From positions 1 to 45,790 of the forward strand of contig JAGVPB010000077.1 of assembly GCA_020052415.1 (NCBI GenBank): a DNA stretch of 45,790 bases, read 5' to 3'. Below the pieces are notes generated by a model. The model saw only the letters and a program-made list of their open reading frames with translations. It was not told the origin of the DNA and did not search any database. Positions 15,686 through 22,295 of this stretch are shown here, piece after piece; the stretch's first letter is position 1, and the number at the start of each line of letters is the position of its first letter. This stretch comes from Bacteroidales bacterium (GTDB taxonomy: Bacteria > Bacteroidota > Bacteroidia > Bacteroidales > JAADJA01). Both the position numbers and the translations under genes were made by a program.

Positions 15686-16713
15686 ATTCACAACCTGCAA
15701 TTTTACTTTTATATACAGGGGGTACGATCGGAATGATCCTTGATAAAGATACCGGAGTACTTAAACCGTATGACTTTGGAAAACTGTTCGATTATGTTCC
15801 AACTTTAAAATTGTTCAATTATAAGATTGATTCTTATAGCTTTAATCCGATTGTTGATTCTTCAAATATGAATCCCTATTACTGGGGACAAATCGCCGCG
15901 GTAATTGAAAAAAATTATGAATCCTATGACGGATTTGTGGTGTTGCATGGCTCCGATACGATGGCTTACACGGCTTCCGCATTAAGCTTTATGCTTCAGA
16001 ACCTGAATAAGCCCGTAGTTCTTACCGGTTCACAACTTCCTCTTGGAATGGTGCGGTCGGATGGCCGGGAAAATTTTATCACTTCGGTTGAAATTGCTGC
16101 TGCAAGGGAAGATGAGAACCCGGTTGTTCCCGAGGTCTGTATTTATTTTGAAAACCGCCTTTACAGAGGCAACCGAACACATAAAGCCAATGCCGAACAC
16201 TTTGGTGCATTCCGTTCTCCGAACTATCCTGCATTAGCCGAGATAGGCACAACGATCAAGTTTAACCGTAATGTAATCCACAATCAGAATTTTAAGAAAT
16301 TAAAAGTCCGTAAAAATATGGACGGGAATATGGGCATCCTTAAGCTTTTCCCCGGAATAACTGAAAATACCGTAAAGTCAATGCTAAAAATAGAAGGATT
16401 GAAAGCTTTGATACTCGAAACTTATGGAACCGGTAACGCACCCAATCAGGACTGGCTGATCAGCCCCTTAACAGAAGCAATAAAACGAGGATTGATCGTT
16501 CTTAATATCAGCCAGTGCGAATCAGGCTCGGTGATGATGGGAAAATATGAGACAAGTACCCGACTGAAAGAAGCCGGTGTGATTTCTGGAGGTGATATGA
16601 CAACGGAGGCAGCAGTTACCAAATTAATGTACCTTTTAGGGAATTATAGTGACCATGATGACATCCGTCTTATGCTTCAAAAGTCTTTGGTTGGTGAGAT
16701 TTCAATAGAATAG
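15682..16713 (+). CDS. ansA: Type I L-asparaginase
   Basis: This 343-residue protein begins with no signal peptide, so it is the cytosolic type I enzyme hydrolysing asparagine to aspartate and ammonia. It shows the first catalytic threonine motif LLYTGGTIGMI (about residues 9-19) and the second motif VVLHGSDTMAYTASAL (about 86-101), plus VVLTGSQLPLG and a C-terminal TTEAAVTKLMYLLG. It overlaps tatD by 4 bases; the pairing suggests co-transcription rather than a shared pathway. Confidence 0.92.
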   Translation: MNSQPAILLLYTGGTIGMILDKDTGVLKPYDFGKLFDYVPTLKLFNYKIDSYSFNPIVDSSNMNPYYWGQIAAVIEKNYESYDGFVVLHGSDTMAYTASALSFMLQNLNKPVVLTGSQLPLGMVRSDGRENFITSVEIAAAREDENPVVPEVCIYFENRLYRGNRTHKANAEHFGAFRSPNYPALAEIGTTIKFNRNVIHNQNFKKLKVRKNMDGNMGILKLFPGITENTVKSMLKIEGLKALILETYGTGNAPNQDWLISPLTEAIKRGLIVLNISQCESGSVMMGKYETSTRLKEAGVISGGDMTTEAAVTKLMYLLGNYSDHDDIRLMLQKSLVGEISIE

Positions 16714-16754
16714 TAAAAAAATATGTCAGGATAATTTTTAAATGAATTTTTTTG

Positions 16755-16762
16755 TACTTTAG
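16755..16762 (+). promoter_or_regulatory. Likely -7 box upstream of tRNA-Ser
   Basis: TACTTTAG differs from TAnnTTTG at one position and lies about 45 bases before the tRNA. A T-rich run precedes it, but there is no clear TTTG at the -33 distance. Confidence 0.35.
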
Positions 16763-16807
16763 CCCGCCAAAATAAGGGTGTAAATGATGAACCTTAGCAA
16801 CTTAACA

Positions 16808-16897
16808 GGAGAGATGACCGAGCGGTTTAAGGTGCACGCCTGGAAAGTGTGTGTTTCGAGAGAATCGGGACCGAGGGTTCGAATCCCTCTCTCTCCG
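16808..16897 (+). tRNA. tRNA-Ser(GGA)
   Basis: The acceptor arm GGAGAGA (16808-16814) pairs fully with TCTCTCC (16890-16896), with discriminator G. The anticodon stem CACGC/GTGTG encloses loop CTGGAAA, giving anticodon GGA (16842-16844), and a long variable arm and the T-loop GTTCGAATC follow, as in class II serine tRNAs. Length is 90 nucleotides; CCA is not encoded (next bases CAG). It decodes UCC/UCU. Confidence 0.95.
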
Positions 16898-16962
16898 CAG
16901 TTTTGAGTTTGAAAAGTATTAAAGGAATAACTAAATAAAGTATGAATCAATAATATTTAATT

Positions 16963-17751
16963 ATGAAAAAAGTAATTGCTTTTTTAATCATTTCAGGTTT
17001 ACTGGTCGTGGGTGTTAAAAATTTAAGCCTAGCTCAGGACAATCCACAGGGTACTGCCAAAGTTGAAGAAACTACACAGACTGCTTCTACTTCGGGAGAT
17101 GCTTCCCAGAATTTGTCTTTTCACCAGGTATTAAAACAAAAGTTTATTGAAGGAGGTGCTGGCTGGATGGCGCCTATTTTAATTTGCTTAATTATGGGAT
17201 TGGCGCTGGCAATTGAAAGAATTTTATATCTTAACCTTTCTACTACCAATACCACCAAACTTCTGAATAAAGTTGAAACAGCGCTCGAATCAAACGGAGT
17301 AACTGCTGCTAAAGATATCTGCAGAGATACAAAGGGCCCGGTGGCAAGCATTTTTTACCAGGGACTTGACAGGTACAACGAAGGAATTGATGTTGTTGAA
17401 AAGTCTATAGTTTCTTATGGCGGTGTGTTGATGGCAAGGCTCGAAAAAAACCTGTCATGGATCACCTTGTTCATTGCTTTGGCTCCCATGCTCGGATTCC
17501 TTGGAACAGTCGTAGGGATGGTTCAGGCATTCGATTCAATTGAAGCTGCAGGCGATATTTCTCCAACCATTGTTGCAGGAGGTATGAAAATTGCCTTGTT
17601 GACAACTGTTTTCGGGCTTATTGTTGCAATCATCTTACAGGTTCTTTATAATTACCTGATCACTAAAGTAGAAAGTATTGTAAACTCGATGGAAGATGTT
17701 ACCATCTCTTTTATTGATTTACTGGTAAGATTCAAGAATACTAAAAAATAG
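16963..17751 (+). CDS. exbB: MotA/TolQ/ExbB proton-channel family protein
   Basis: This 262-residue protein begins with a signal-like hydrophobic N terminus (MKKVIAFLIISGLLVVG, then LAQ). It has the ExbB membrane segments (APILICLIMGLALAIERI; WITLFIALAPMLGFLGTVVGMVQAF; GGMKIALLTTVFGLIVAIILQ) and the conserved cytosolic loop between them. ExbB pentamers with ExbD convert the proton gradient into motion of TonB, powering outer-membrane receptors. It is followed at 4 bases by a small membrane protein and two ExbD genes, the common Bacteroidota layout. No tonB is in the window. Confidence 0.9.
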   Translation: MKKVIAFLIISGLLVVGVKNLSLAQDNPQGTAKVEETTQTASTSGDASQNLSFHQVLKQKFIEGGAGWMAPILICLIMGLALAIERILYLNLSTTNTTKLLNKVETALESNGVTAAKDICRDTKGPVASIFYQGLDRYNEGIDVVEKSIVSYGGVLMARLEKNLSWITLFIALAPMLGFLGTVVGMVQAFDSIEAAGDISPTIVAGGMKIALLTTVFGLIVAIILQVLYNYLITKVESIVNSMEDVTISFIDLLVRFKNTKK

Positions 17752-17755
17752 ACTT

Positions 17756-18082
17756 ATGAATAATCTTATTAATATTGGGCTTTACCTTTCGTACATATTA
17801 TTGGCAATAACTATACTTTCAATTATCGTAATTCCGGTATATTTTACAATTATTAACTTTCGGAAAGCTAAGCAAGGACTGGTTGGTTTTGGTGTACTTG
17901 TTATTATTATTATTTTGGCCTATTTAGTTTCACCCGCTGATCAGGGATTATTTTACGATACTCATAAAATAGGGACATCTGTTTCTAAAATCATAGGTGG
18001 TGGATTGTTTACAACCTATTTTGCATTTATTGCAATCGTCATTGTGGTGATTTATTCTGAAGTTGGTAAATTGTTAAAATAA
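17756..18082 (+). CDS. Small membrane protein of the ExbB/ExbD cluster
   Basis: This 108-residue product has three predicted membrane helices (ISYILLAITILSIIVIPVYFTII-like near the N terminus; GLVGFGVLVIIIILAYLVS; GLFTTYFAFIAIVIVVIYSEV). A short protein like this commonly sits between ExbB and ExbD in this phylum, and its function is unknown. Its placement suggests a structural or regulatory subunit of the motor. Confidence 0.75.
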   Translation: MNNLINIGLYLSYILLAITILSIIVIPVYFTIINFRKAKQGLVGFGVLVIIIILAYLVSPADQGLFYDTHKIGTSVSKIIGGGLFTTYFAFIAIVIVVIYSEVGKLLK

Positions 18083-18104
18083 TTTTCACTTAAAAATTAT
18101 TGTT

Positions 18105-18680
18105 ATGCCACGAAAAAGCCCCGAACTGAATACCGGCTCAATGGCTGATATTTCGTTCCTTCTGTTGACCTTTTTTCTTTTAACATCTTCGATCAATACG
18201 GATATGGGTATTACCCGGAGGCTTCCTCCTCCTCTTGATCCCAATGTTAAACCCCCTGAAATAAAGCAAAGAAATATATTTACTGTTTTGATTAATCAAA
18301 ACAATAAATTGCTTGTTGAAAATGCACCAAGTGATATTACACTGCTTAAAATTCAGGCAAAGGAATTTCTTTCCAATCCTGCAAACGATCCCGATCTTCC
18401 TGAAATGGAAATGAAGGATATCCCATATATTGGTAAAATCTTACTTGCTAAAAATGCTGTTATTTCATTGAAAAATGACCGCGGTACTTCTTATGATATG
18501 TATGTACAAGTTCAGGATGAACTAACCAAAGCAATAAATGAACTCAGGGACGAATTGTCAATGGATAAATTTGGTGTCAGATTTTCACAGCTATCAGATG
18601 AGGGTTATATTGAAGCTGTAAAAACTGCTATTCCAATCACCATTTCTGAAGCAGAGCCCGAAAATGTAGGAGGACAATAG
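18105..18680 (+). CDS. exbD: ExbD/TolR-family biopolymer transport protein
   Basis: The 191-residue protein has a short cytosolic start, one membrane helix with the essential aspartate (Asp15, in GSMADISFLLLTFFLLTSSI) and a large periplasmic domain. The aspartate carries the proton in the ExbB/ExbD motor. It lies 1 base before a second ExbD gene. Two different ExbD paralogues beside one ExbB are usual in Bacteroidota. Confidence 0.88.
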   Translation: MPRKSPELNTGSMADISFLLLTFFLLTSSINTDMGITRRLPPPLDPNVKPPEIKQRNIFTVLINQNNKLLVENAPSDITLLKIQAKEFLSNPANDPDLPEMEMKDIPYIGKILLAKNAVISLKNDRGTSYDMYVQVQDELTKAINELRDELSMDKFGVRFSQLSDEGYIEAVKTAIPITISEAEPENVGGQ

Positions 18681-18681
18681 T

Positions 18682-19149
18682 ATGGCAAGATTTAAGAAAA
18701 AAGGATCAAAAGGATTACCTGGTATTAATACCGGCTCAATGTCGGATATTATTTTCATGTTCCTCTTCTTCTTTATGGTTATTACAACTATCAGAGAAAC
18801 TACTCTGTTTATCAGGGTGAGAGTTCCCCAGGCTACTGAAGTTCAAAAACTGGAAAAAAAATCGCTGGTTAGTTTTATATACATTGGCGTACCCCTGCAG
18901 GGAAAGTACGGTACCAGTTCGCGTATCCAGCTTAACGATCAATTTGCAACTGTTGATGATATTCAGGAATTTATAACACAGGAAAGAGAAGCGCGGGACG
19001 AAGCCGACAGAAGGCTGCTGACTACTTCCATGAAGATTGACAAAGAAACAAGAATGGGTATCGTATCTGATGTAAAACAGGAACTAAGAAAAATAGGAGC
19101 TTTTAAAATAAATTACTCTGCAGCCAAGGGTAAAGCTTCGAAAAAATAG
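18682..19149 (+). CDS. exbD: Second ExbD/TolR-family protein
   Basis: This 155-residue protein has a basic N terminus, then GSMSDIIFMFLFFFMVITTI with the conserved aspartate (Asp22) and a periplasmic domain shorter than the first paralogue. It starts 1 base after the previous stop, so translation is coupled. It probably assembles with the first ExbD around the ExbB ring; the division of labour is unknown. Confidence 0.88.
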   Translation: MARFKKKGSKGLPGINTGSMSDIIFMFLFFFMVITTIRETTLFIRVRVPQATEVQKLEKKSLVSFIYIGVPLQGKYGTSSRIQLNDQFATVDDIQEFITQEREARDEADRRLLTTSMKIDKETRMGIVSDVKQELRKIGAFKINYSAAKGKASKK

Positions 19150-19176
19150 CTCCTGAAAGATTTCGATCTATAAACT

Positions 19177-20154
19177 TTAGTACCCGGAGTGATTTTGTTC
19201 ATTTCGGGTATTTTTTTTGAACTGATAATCGTCAGGATGAGACGCTCCTTTCCTGTAAAGGAAGAAAAGCAACATCAGGCTTAAAAGTAAACTTAGTGAT
19301 ATGATTATTGGATTTTCGGTTGAACCAAATTCCTCCATATCAGTTGAAATCCAACCTCGTTCAAAAGAAAATGCAGCGACCACAGCAATACCATTGAAAA
19401 TAAAATGAAGGATTATAGGTGTCCAAAGAGTTCCCGAACTAATAAAAGCGTAACCAAGTAGGATACCTAAAAACACTCTCGGTAAAAACCCAAAAAACTG
19501 AAGATGAAAAGCGCTGAAAATGATTGCAGAAACAAAAACAGCAATATGAACGTTTTTACTCCAGTCAAAAAAAAGTCTTAGAATTACTCCCCTGAAAAGA
19601 AACTCTTCACCGAGAGCAGCAAGAAACCCGATTATGAAAAGATTTACGAATAATCCTGTAAAAGTGTTGGTTTTCATAAATGCCTCAGTAAGCTGGCCAA
19701 GGTTGTCTTCATTACTACGCATCCATTCTTCGATGGCCGCCATAAAATCTGGCAAATGCATTTTTTCATTAATGCCGATCATCCAGTTAACTGCCGGAAT
19801 CGAAGCCAAAAACATGATTATTGCAACAATCAGTAATGCCCCCCCCGGTCTGCGATTGATCCTTAAATAACTCCCGACATTTCGATTTTCAAAGTATGCA
19901 AAACAAATTACGGGAAGAATAAATACCCCAATCTGGTTTACCACCTGAAAATATTTAAGGAAAGACACCGCTACCTCACTGGTGTAATCAATTGATTGGG
20001 AAAAATTCTCCAAAATTCCAATCCCCCAGAAGGGAATAGCTATTACAAGACCAATCACCATCATCAATACCAACGATATGGCCATAAGAAGCAGAAGTGC
20101 AATAATTTTCTGATAGAAGGGCTTATCCTTTAGATAAGGCAGGTAATCCGACAT
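19177..20154 (-). CDS. CPBP-family intramembrane metalloprotease
   Basis: From ATG 20154 the protein has 325 residues and several membrane helices. The CPBP (CAAX protease/Rce1-like) motifs are present: GEEFLFRGVILRLFF (Glu-Glu and Arg), AFHLQFF (His) and PIILHFIFNGIA (second His), the metal and catalytic residues of the family. Such enzymes cut prenylated-type or membrane peptides; the substrate is unknown. It ends 27 bases after the ExbD gene, on the opposite strand. A longer start at 20178 adds 8 residues; I prefer 20154, where the MSDYLPYLK start gives the usual length. Confidence 0.85.
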   Translation of the reverse strand: MSDYLPYLKDKPFYQKIIALLLLMAISLVLMMVIGLVIAIPFWGIGILENFSQSIDYTSEVAVSFLKYFQVVNQIGVFILPVICFAYFENRNVGSYLRINRRPGGALLIVAIIMFLASIPAVNWMIGINEKMHLPDFMAAIEEWMRSNEDNLGQLTEAFMKTNTFTGLFVNLFIIGFLAALGEEFLFRGVILRLFFDWSKNVHIAVFVSAIIFSAFHLQFFGFLPRVFLGILLGYAFISSGTLWTPIILHFIFNGIAVVAAFSFERGWISTDMEEFGSTENPIIISLSLLLSLMLLFFLYRKGASHPDDYQFKKNTRNEQNHSGY

Positions 20155-20193
20155 GTGATCAATTTCATTTGCAGGCAAAAGTAGAGAAATTAA

Positions 20194-20853
20194 CTAAAAA
20201 TCAAATGAGTTGTCAATTATAGAATCATTAAACAAGTCGGTTATTTCTAAATCACCATGCAGATGAAAAGCCCTTAATCCGGTTTTTTTTGCTGCAAGGA
20301 TATTTTGATTCGAATCATCAATAAATAAAGTTGCTTCCGGCACCAGCCTGTGTGTATCAATTACATCTGAAAATGCTGAAATATCCGGTTTCCTTAATCC
20401 CCGCATGAACGACCAGAAGGTGTCGTTAAAGAGTGACTGAAATTCAAATCCAAATTCGTTTTTAAACTTTTCGATATAGAATTCATAATGAATAATGTTG
20501 GTGTTGCTTAAAAGATAAAGCCGGTAATTTTTTTTGATAGCATGCAACAACTCAATGCGATTCGGAGGATAATCGCCGATGATCTGGTTCCAGGCTTCAT
20601 CAAGGGAATCATCACTAATATTTATACCGGCCAGAGCTTTTAAATCTGTTCTGAATTCACCGGAGGTAATACGGCCCATTTCAAATTTTTGAAACAGATC
20701 TGATTGAGCAGCCTTGTTAAAAAGAGTTTCGAAATTTTCAACGCCAAGTGCTTTAAAGGCGCTTTCAACCTTATTATGACTAATATTTAAAATAACTCCG
20801 CCGAAGTCGAAAATGATATTTTGAATTGCTATGTTATCCTGATGTTCAGCCAT
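20194..20853 (-). CDS. HAD-superfamily hydrolase
   Basis: From ATG 20853 the product is 219 residues. HAD motif I is IIFDFGGVILN (Asp nucleophile), motif II is LYLLSNTN, the motif III lysine is in RKPDISAF and the acidic motif IV is TLFIDDSNQN. This looks like the YihX/GmhB-like or epoxide-hydrolase-N group of small phosphatases with a helical cap. The substrate cannot be read. It lies convergent to nothing and divergent from the tRNA downstream. Confidence 0.85.
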   Translation of the reverse strand: MAEHQDNIAIQNIIFDFGGVILNISHNKVESAFKALGVENFETLFNKAAQSDLFQKFEMGRITSGEFRTDLKALAGINISDDSLDEAWNQIIGDYPPNRIELLHAIKKNYRLYLLSNTNIIHYEFYIEKFKNEFGFEFQSLFNDTFWSFMRGLRKPDISAFSDVIDTHRLVPEATLFIDDSNQNILAAKKTGLRAFHLHGDLEITDLFNDSIIDNSFDF

Positions 20854-20899
20854 TTTATAAAAATTTATCCGATATATTTTATTTTCGGATGCAAAATTG

Positions 20900-20907
20900 T
20901 ACATTTG
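20900..20907 (+). promoter_or_regulatory. -7 box for the CAU tRNA
   Basis: TACATTTG is a perfect TAnnTTTG, about 45 bases before the tRNA. A perfect 7-base hairpin (GATTTCC at 20914-20920 with GGAAATC at 20930-20936) followed by a T-run (20944-20951) lies in the leader between box and tRNA. Confidence 0.5.
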
Positions 20908-20952
20908 CGCTCCGATTTCCAAAAGGATTGGAAATCAAATTAAAATTTTTTT

Positions 20953-21026
20953 GGGCCTATAGCTCAGTCGGTTAGAGCACCTGACTCATAATCAGGTGGT
21001 CCCTGGTTCGAGCCCAGGTGGGCCCA
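20953..21026 (+). tRNA. tRNA with CAU anticodon, probably tRNA-Ile2
   Basis: This is a complete 74-base cloverleaf: acceptor GGGCCTA pairs with TGGGCCC (one G-U), the anticodon loop CTCATAA gives CAT, and the T-loop is GGTTCGAGCC. Discriminator is A. Because C4-G69 and C5-G68 are present, the two pairs known to be read by the lysidine synthase TilS, I favour tRNA-Ile2 (reads AUA after lysidine modification) over elongator tRNA-Met. CCA is not encoded. Confidence 0.9.
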
Positions 21027-21031
21027 CAGAT

Positions 21032-21058
21032 AGCCGGAAAACAGGATTCCGGCTTTTT
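21032..21058 (+). terminator. Rho-independent terminator after the CAU tRNA
   Basis: AGCCGGAA at 21032-21039 pairs perfectly over 8 bases with TTCCGGCT at 21047-21054, loop of 7, followed by five T. It ends tRNA transcription. Confidence 0.85.
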
Positions 21059-21243
21059 ATTTGGGATTCCTCATTCCGCTTCGCTTTCCCATTATCAGCT
21101 TAACCATACTGTCATTCCGATCCGCAACCCGGCGGTGAGGAATCTTCTCAGAAATAAAATATTTAACATTACTTTGAATTTCTAAAAAATTATTCCGTTC
21201 TTTGCACTCCTTTTTGAAATTATAAACAGTAAATTGAATTGTC

Positions 21244-21477
21244 ATGTCACGTATATGTCAGATAACCGGGAAAAAGATGATGAACGGGAACAGCGTTTCC
21301 CACTCAAATATCAAAACTAAAAGAAAATTTTATCCGAATCTTCATACGAAGAAATTCTTTATTCCTGAAGAAGACAGGACCATTACTCTCAAAGTTTCCG
21401 CTGCAGGTATCCGTACCATCAATAAATTGGGAATTTCTGCAGCATTAAAGGAAGCTAAGGAAAAAGGTTATTTGTAA
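21244..21477 (+). CDS. rpmB: 50S ribosomal protein L28
   Basis: The 77-residue basic protein starts [20 protein letters not shown] and has the L28 pattern ([27 protein letters not shown]). Length is typical. In many Bacteroidota rpmB is followed by rpmG (L33); here rpmG is not seen and a strong terminator follows directly, so rpmB forms a single-gene transcript. Confidence 0.95.
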   Translation: MSRICQITGKKMMNGNSVSHSNIKTKRKFYPNLHTKKFFIPEEDRTITLKVSAAGIRTINKLGISAALKEAKEKGYL

Positions 21478-21500
21478 TAAGGAGTAAAACAAAAACATAA

Positions 21501-21533
21501 ATGCTGTTATCTCGTGGTAGCAGCATTTTTTTT
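21501..21533 (+). terminator. Rho-independent terminator after rpmB
   Basis: ATGCTGTTA at 21501-21509 pairs with TAGCAGCAT (21518-21526; one G-U) around an 8-base loop, then eight T. It lies 24 bases after the rpmB stop. Confidence 0.85.
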
Positions 21534-21597
21534 ATACCTGGTCTTTCTTTGTAAAACCTGAAAATATTTTACCGGGCTACCCGTTTAATTAATTTTA

Positions 21598-21627
21598 TTT
21601 GCAATTCATCAAAGAAAACTATTTTTG
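21598..21627 (+). promoter_or_regulatory. Bacteroidota-type promoter upstream of the carboxypeptidase-regulatory-like gene
   Basis: TTTG at 21598-21601, an 18-base spacer and TATTTTTG at 21620-21627 form a full TTTG-N18-TAnnTTTG pattern. The start codon ATG 21634 lies only six bases after the box, so the mRNA may be leaderless. Confidence 0.65.
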
Positions 21628-21633
21628 CCATAA

Positions 21634-22278
21634 ATGTTGGAATTCAGATACCTTTTAACAATTCTTGTACTATTGATTTCCGGAATCCGGGTTGTTGCAC
21701 AGCACGATGATAACGGACTGGTTCAGTTTTCAGGAATTGTAGTTACTGCCGATAGCTTAACCCCGGTTCCCTATACAAACATTGTAATAAAAAATACCTG
21801 GCGGGGTACGGTTGCTGATTATTACGGTTATTTCTCGTTTGTAGCATATAAAAAGGATACCGTCATTTTTTCCGCTGTTGGATTTAAGAAAGGTGAATTT
21901 GCCATTCCTGATTCAATCACCGGCGACAGGTATTCGCTGATACAGGTAATGGCTTCCGATACCATCCTGCTGACACAAACCATCATCTATCCCTGGCCAT
22001 CCAAAGAAAAATTTAAAGAAACATTTTTGAAATACGATGTTCCTGATGACGATTACGAACGGGCCAAAAAAAACCTGGATTTGGCTCAGCTAAAACAAAT
22101 GGCATCTAATTATCCCATGGATGGAAGCATGAATTTCAGGAATTCAATGCAGAATTACCAGGACAAGCTATATTATATCGGACAAACACAACCCATCACA
22201 ATATTAAATCCCTTTGCCTGGGCCCAGTTTATCAAAGCCTGGAAAGAAGGTAAATTCAAAAGAAAAAATAAGGATTAA
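21634..22278 (+). CDS. Secreted protein with carboxypeptidase-regulatory-like domain
   Basis: This 214-residue protein has a signal peptide (ending near GIRVVAQ) and an N-terminal beta-sandwich of the CarbopepD_reg type (FSGIVVTADSLTPVPYTNIV, ADYYGYFSFVAYK, VIFSAVGFKKGEF, about residues 25-120). The C-terminal half is helical and unrecognised (KKNLDLAQLKQMASNYPMDG). It is 17 bases before the TonB-dependent receptor, so it may be its surface or periplasmic partner. Confidence 0.7.
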   Translation: MLEFRYLLTILVLLISGIRVVAQHDDNGLVQFSGIVVTADSLTPVPYTNIVIKNTWRGTVADYYGYFSFVAYKKDTVIFSAVGFKKGEFAIPDSITGDRYSLIQVMASDTILLTQTIIYPWPSKEKFKETFLKYDVPDDDYERAKKNLDLAQLKQMASNYPMDGSMNFRNSMQNYQDKLYYIGQTQPITILNPFAWAQFIKAWKEGKFKRKNKD

Positions 22279-22295
22279 TATTTCAACAGGTTCAC

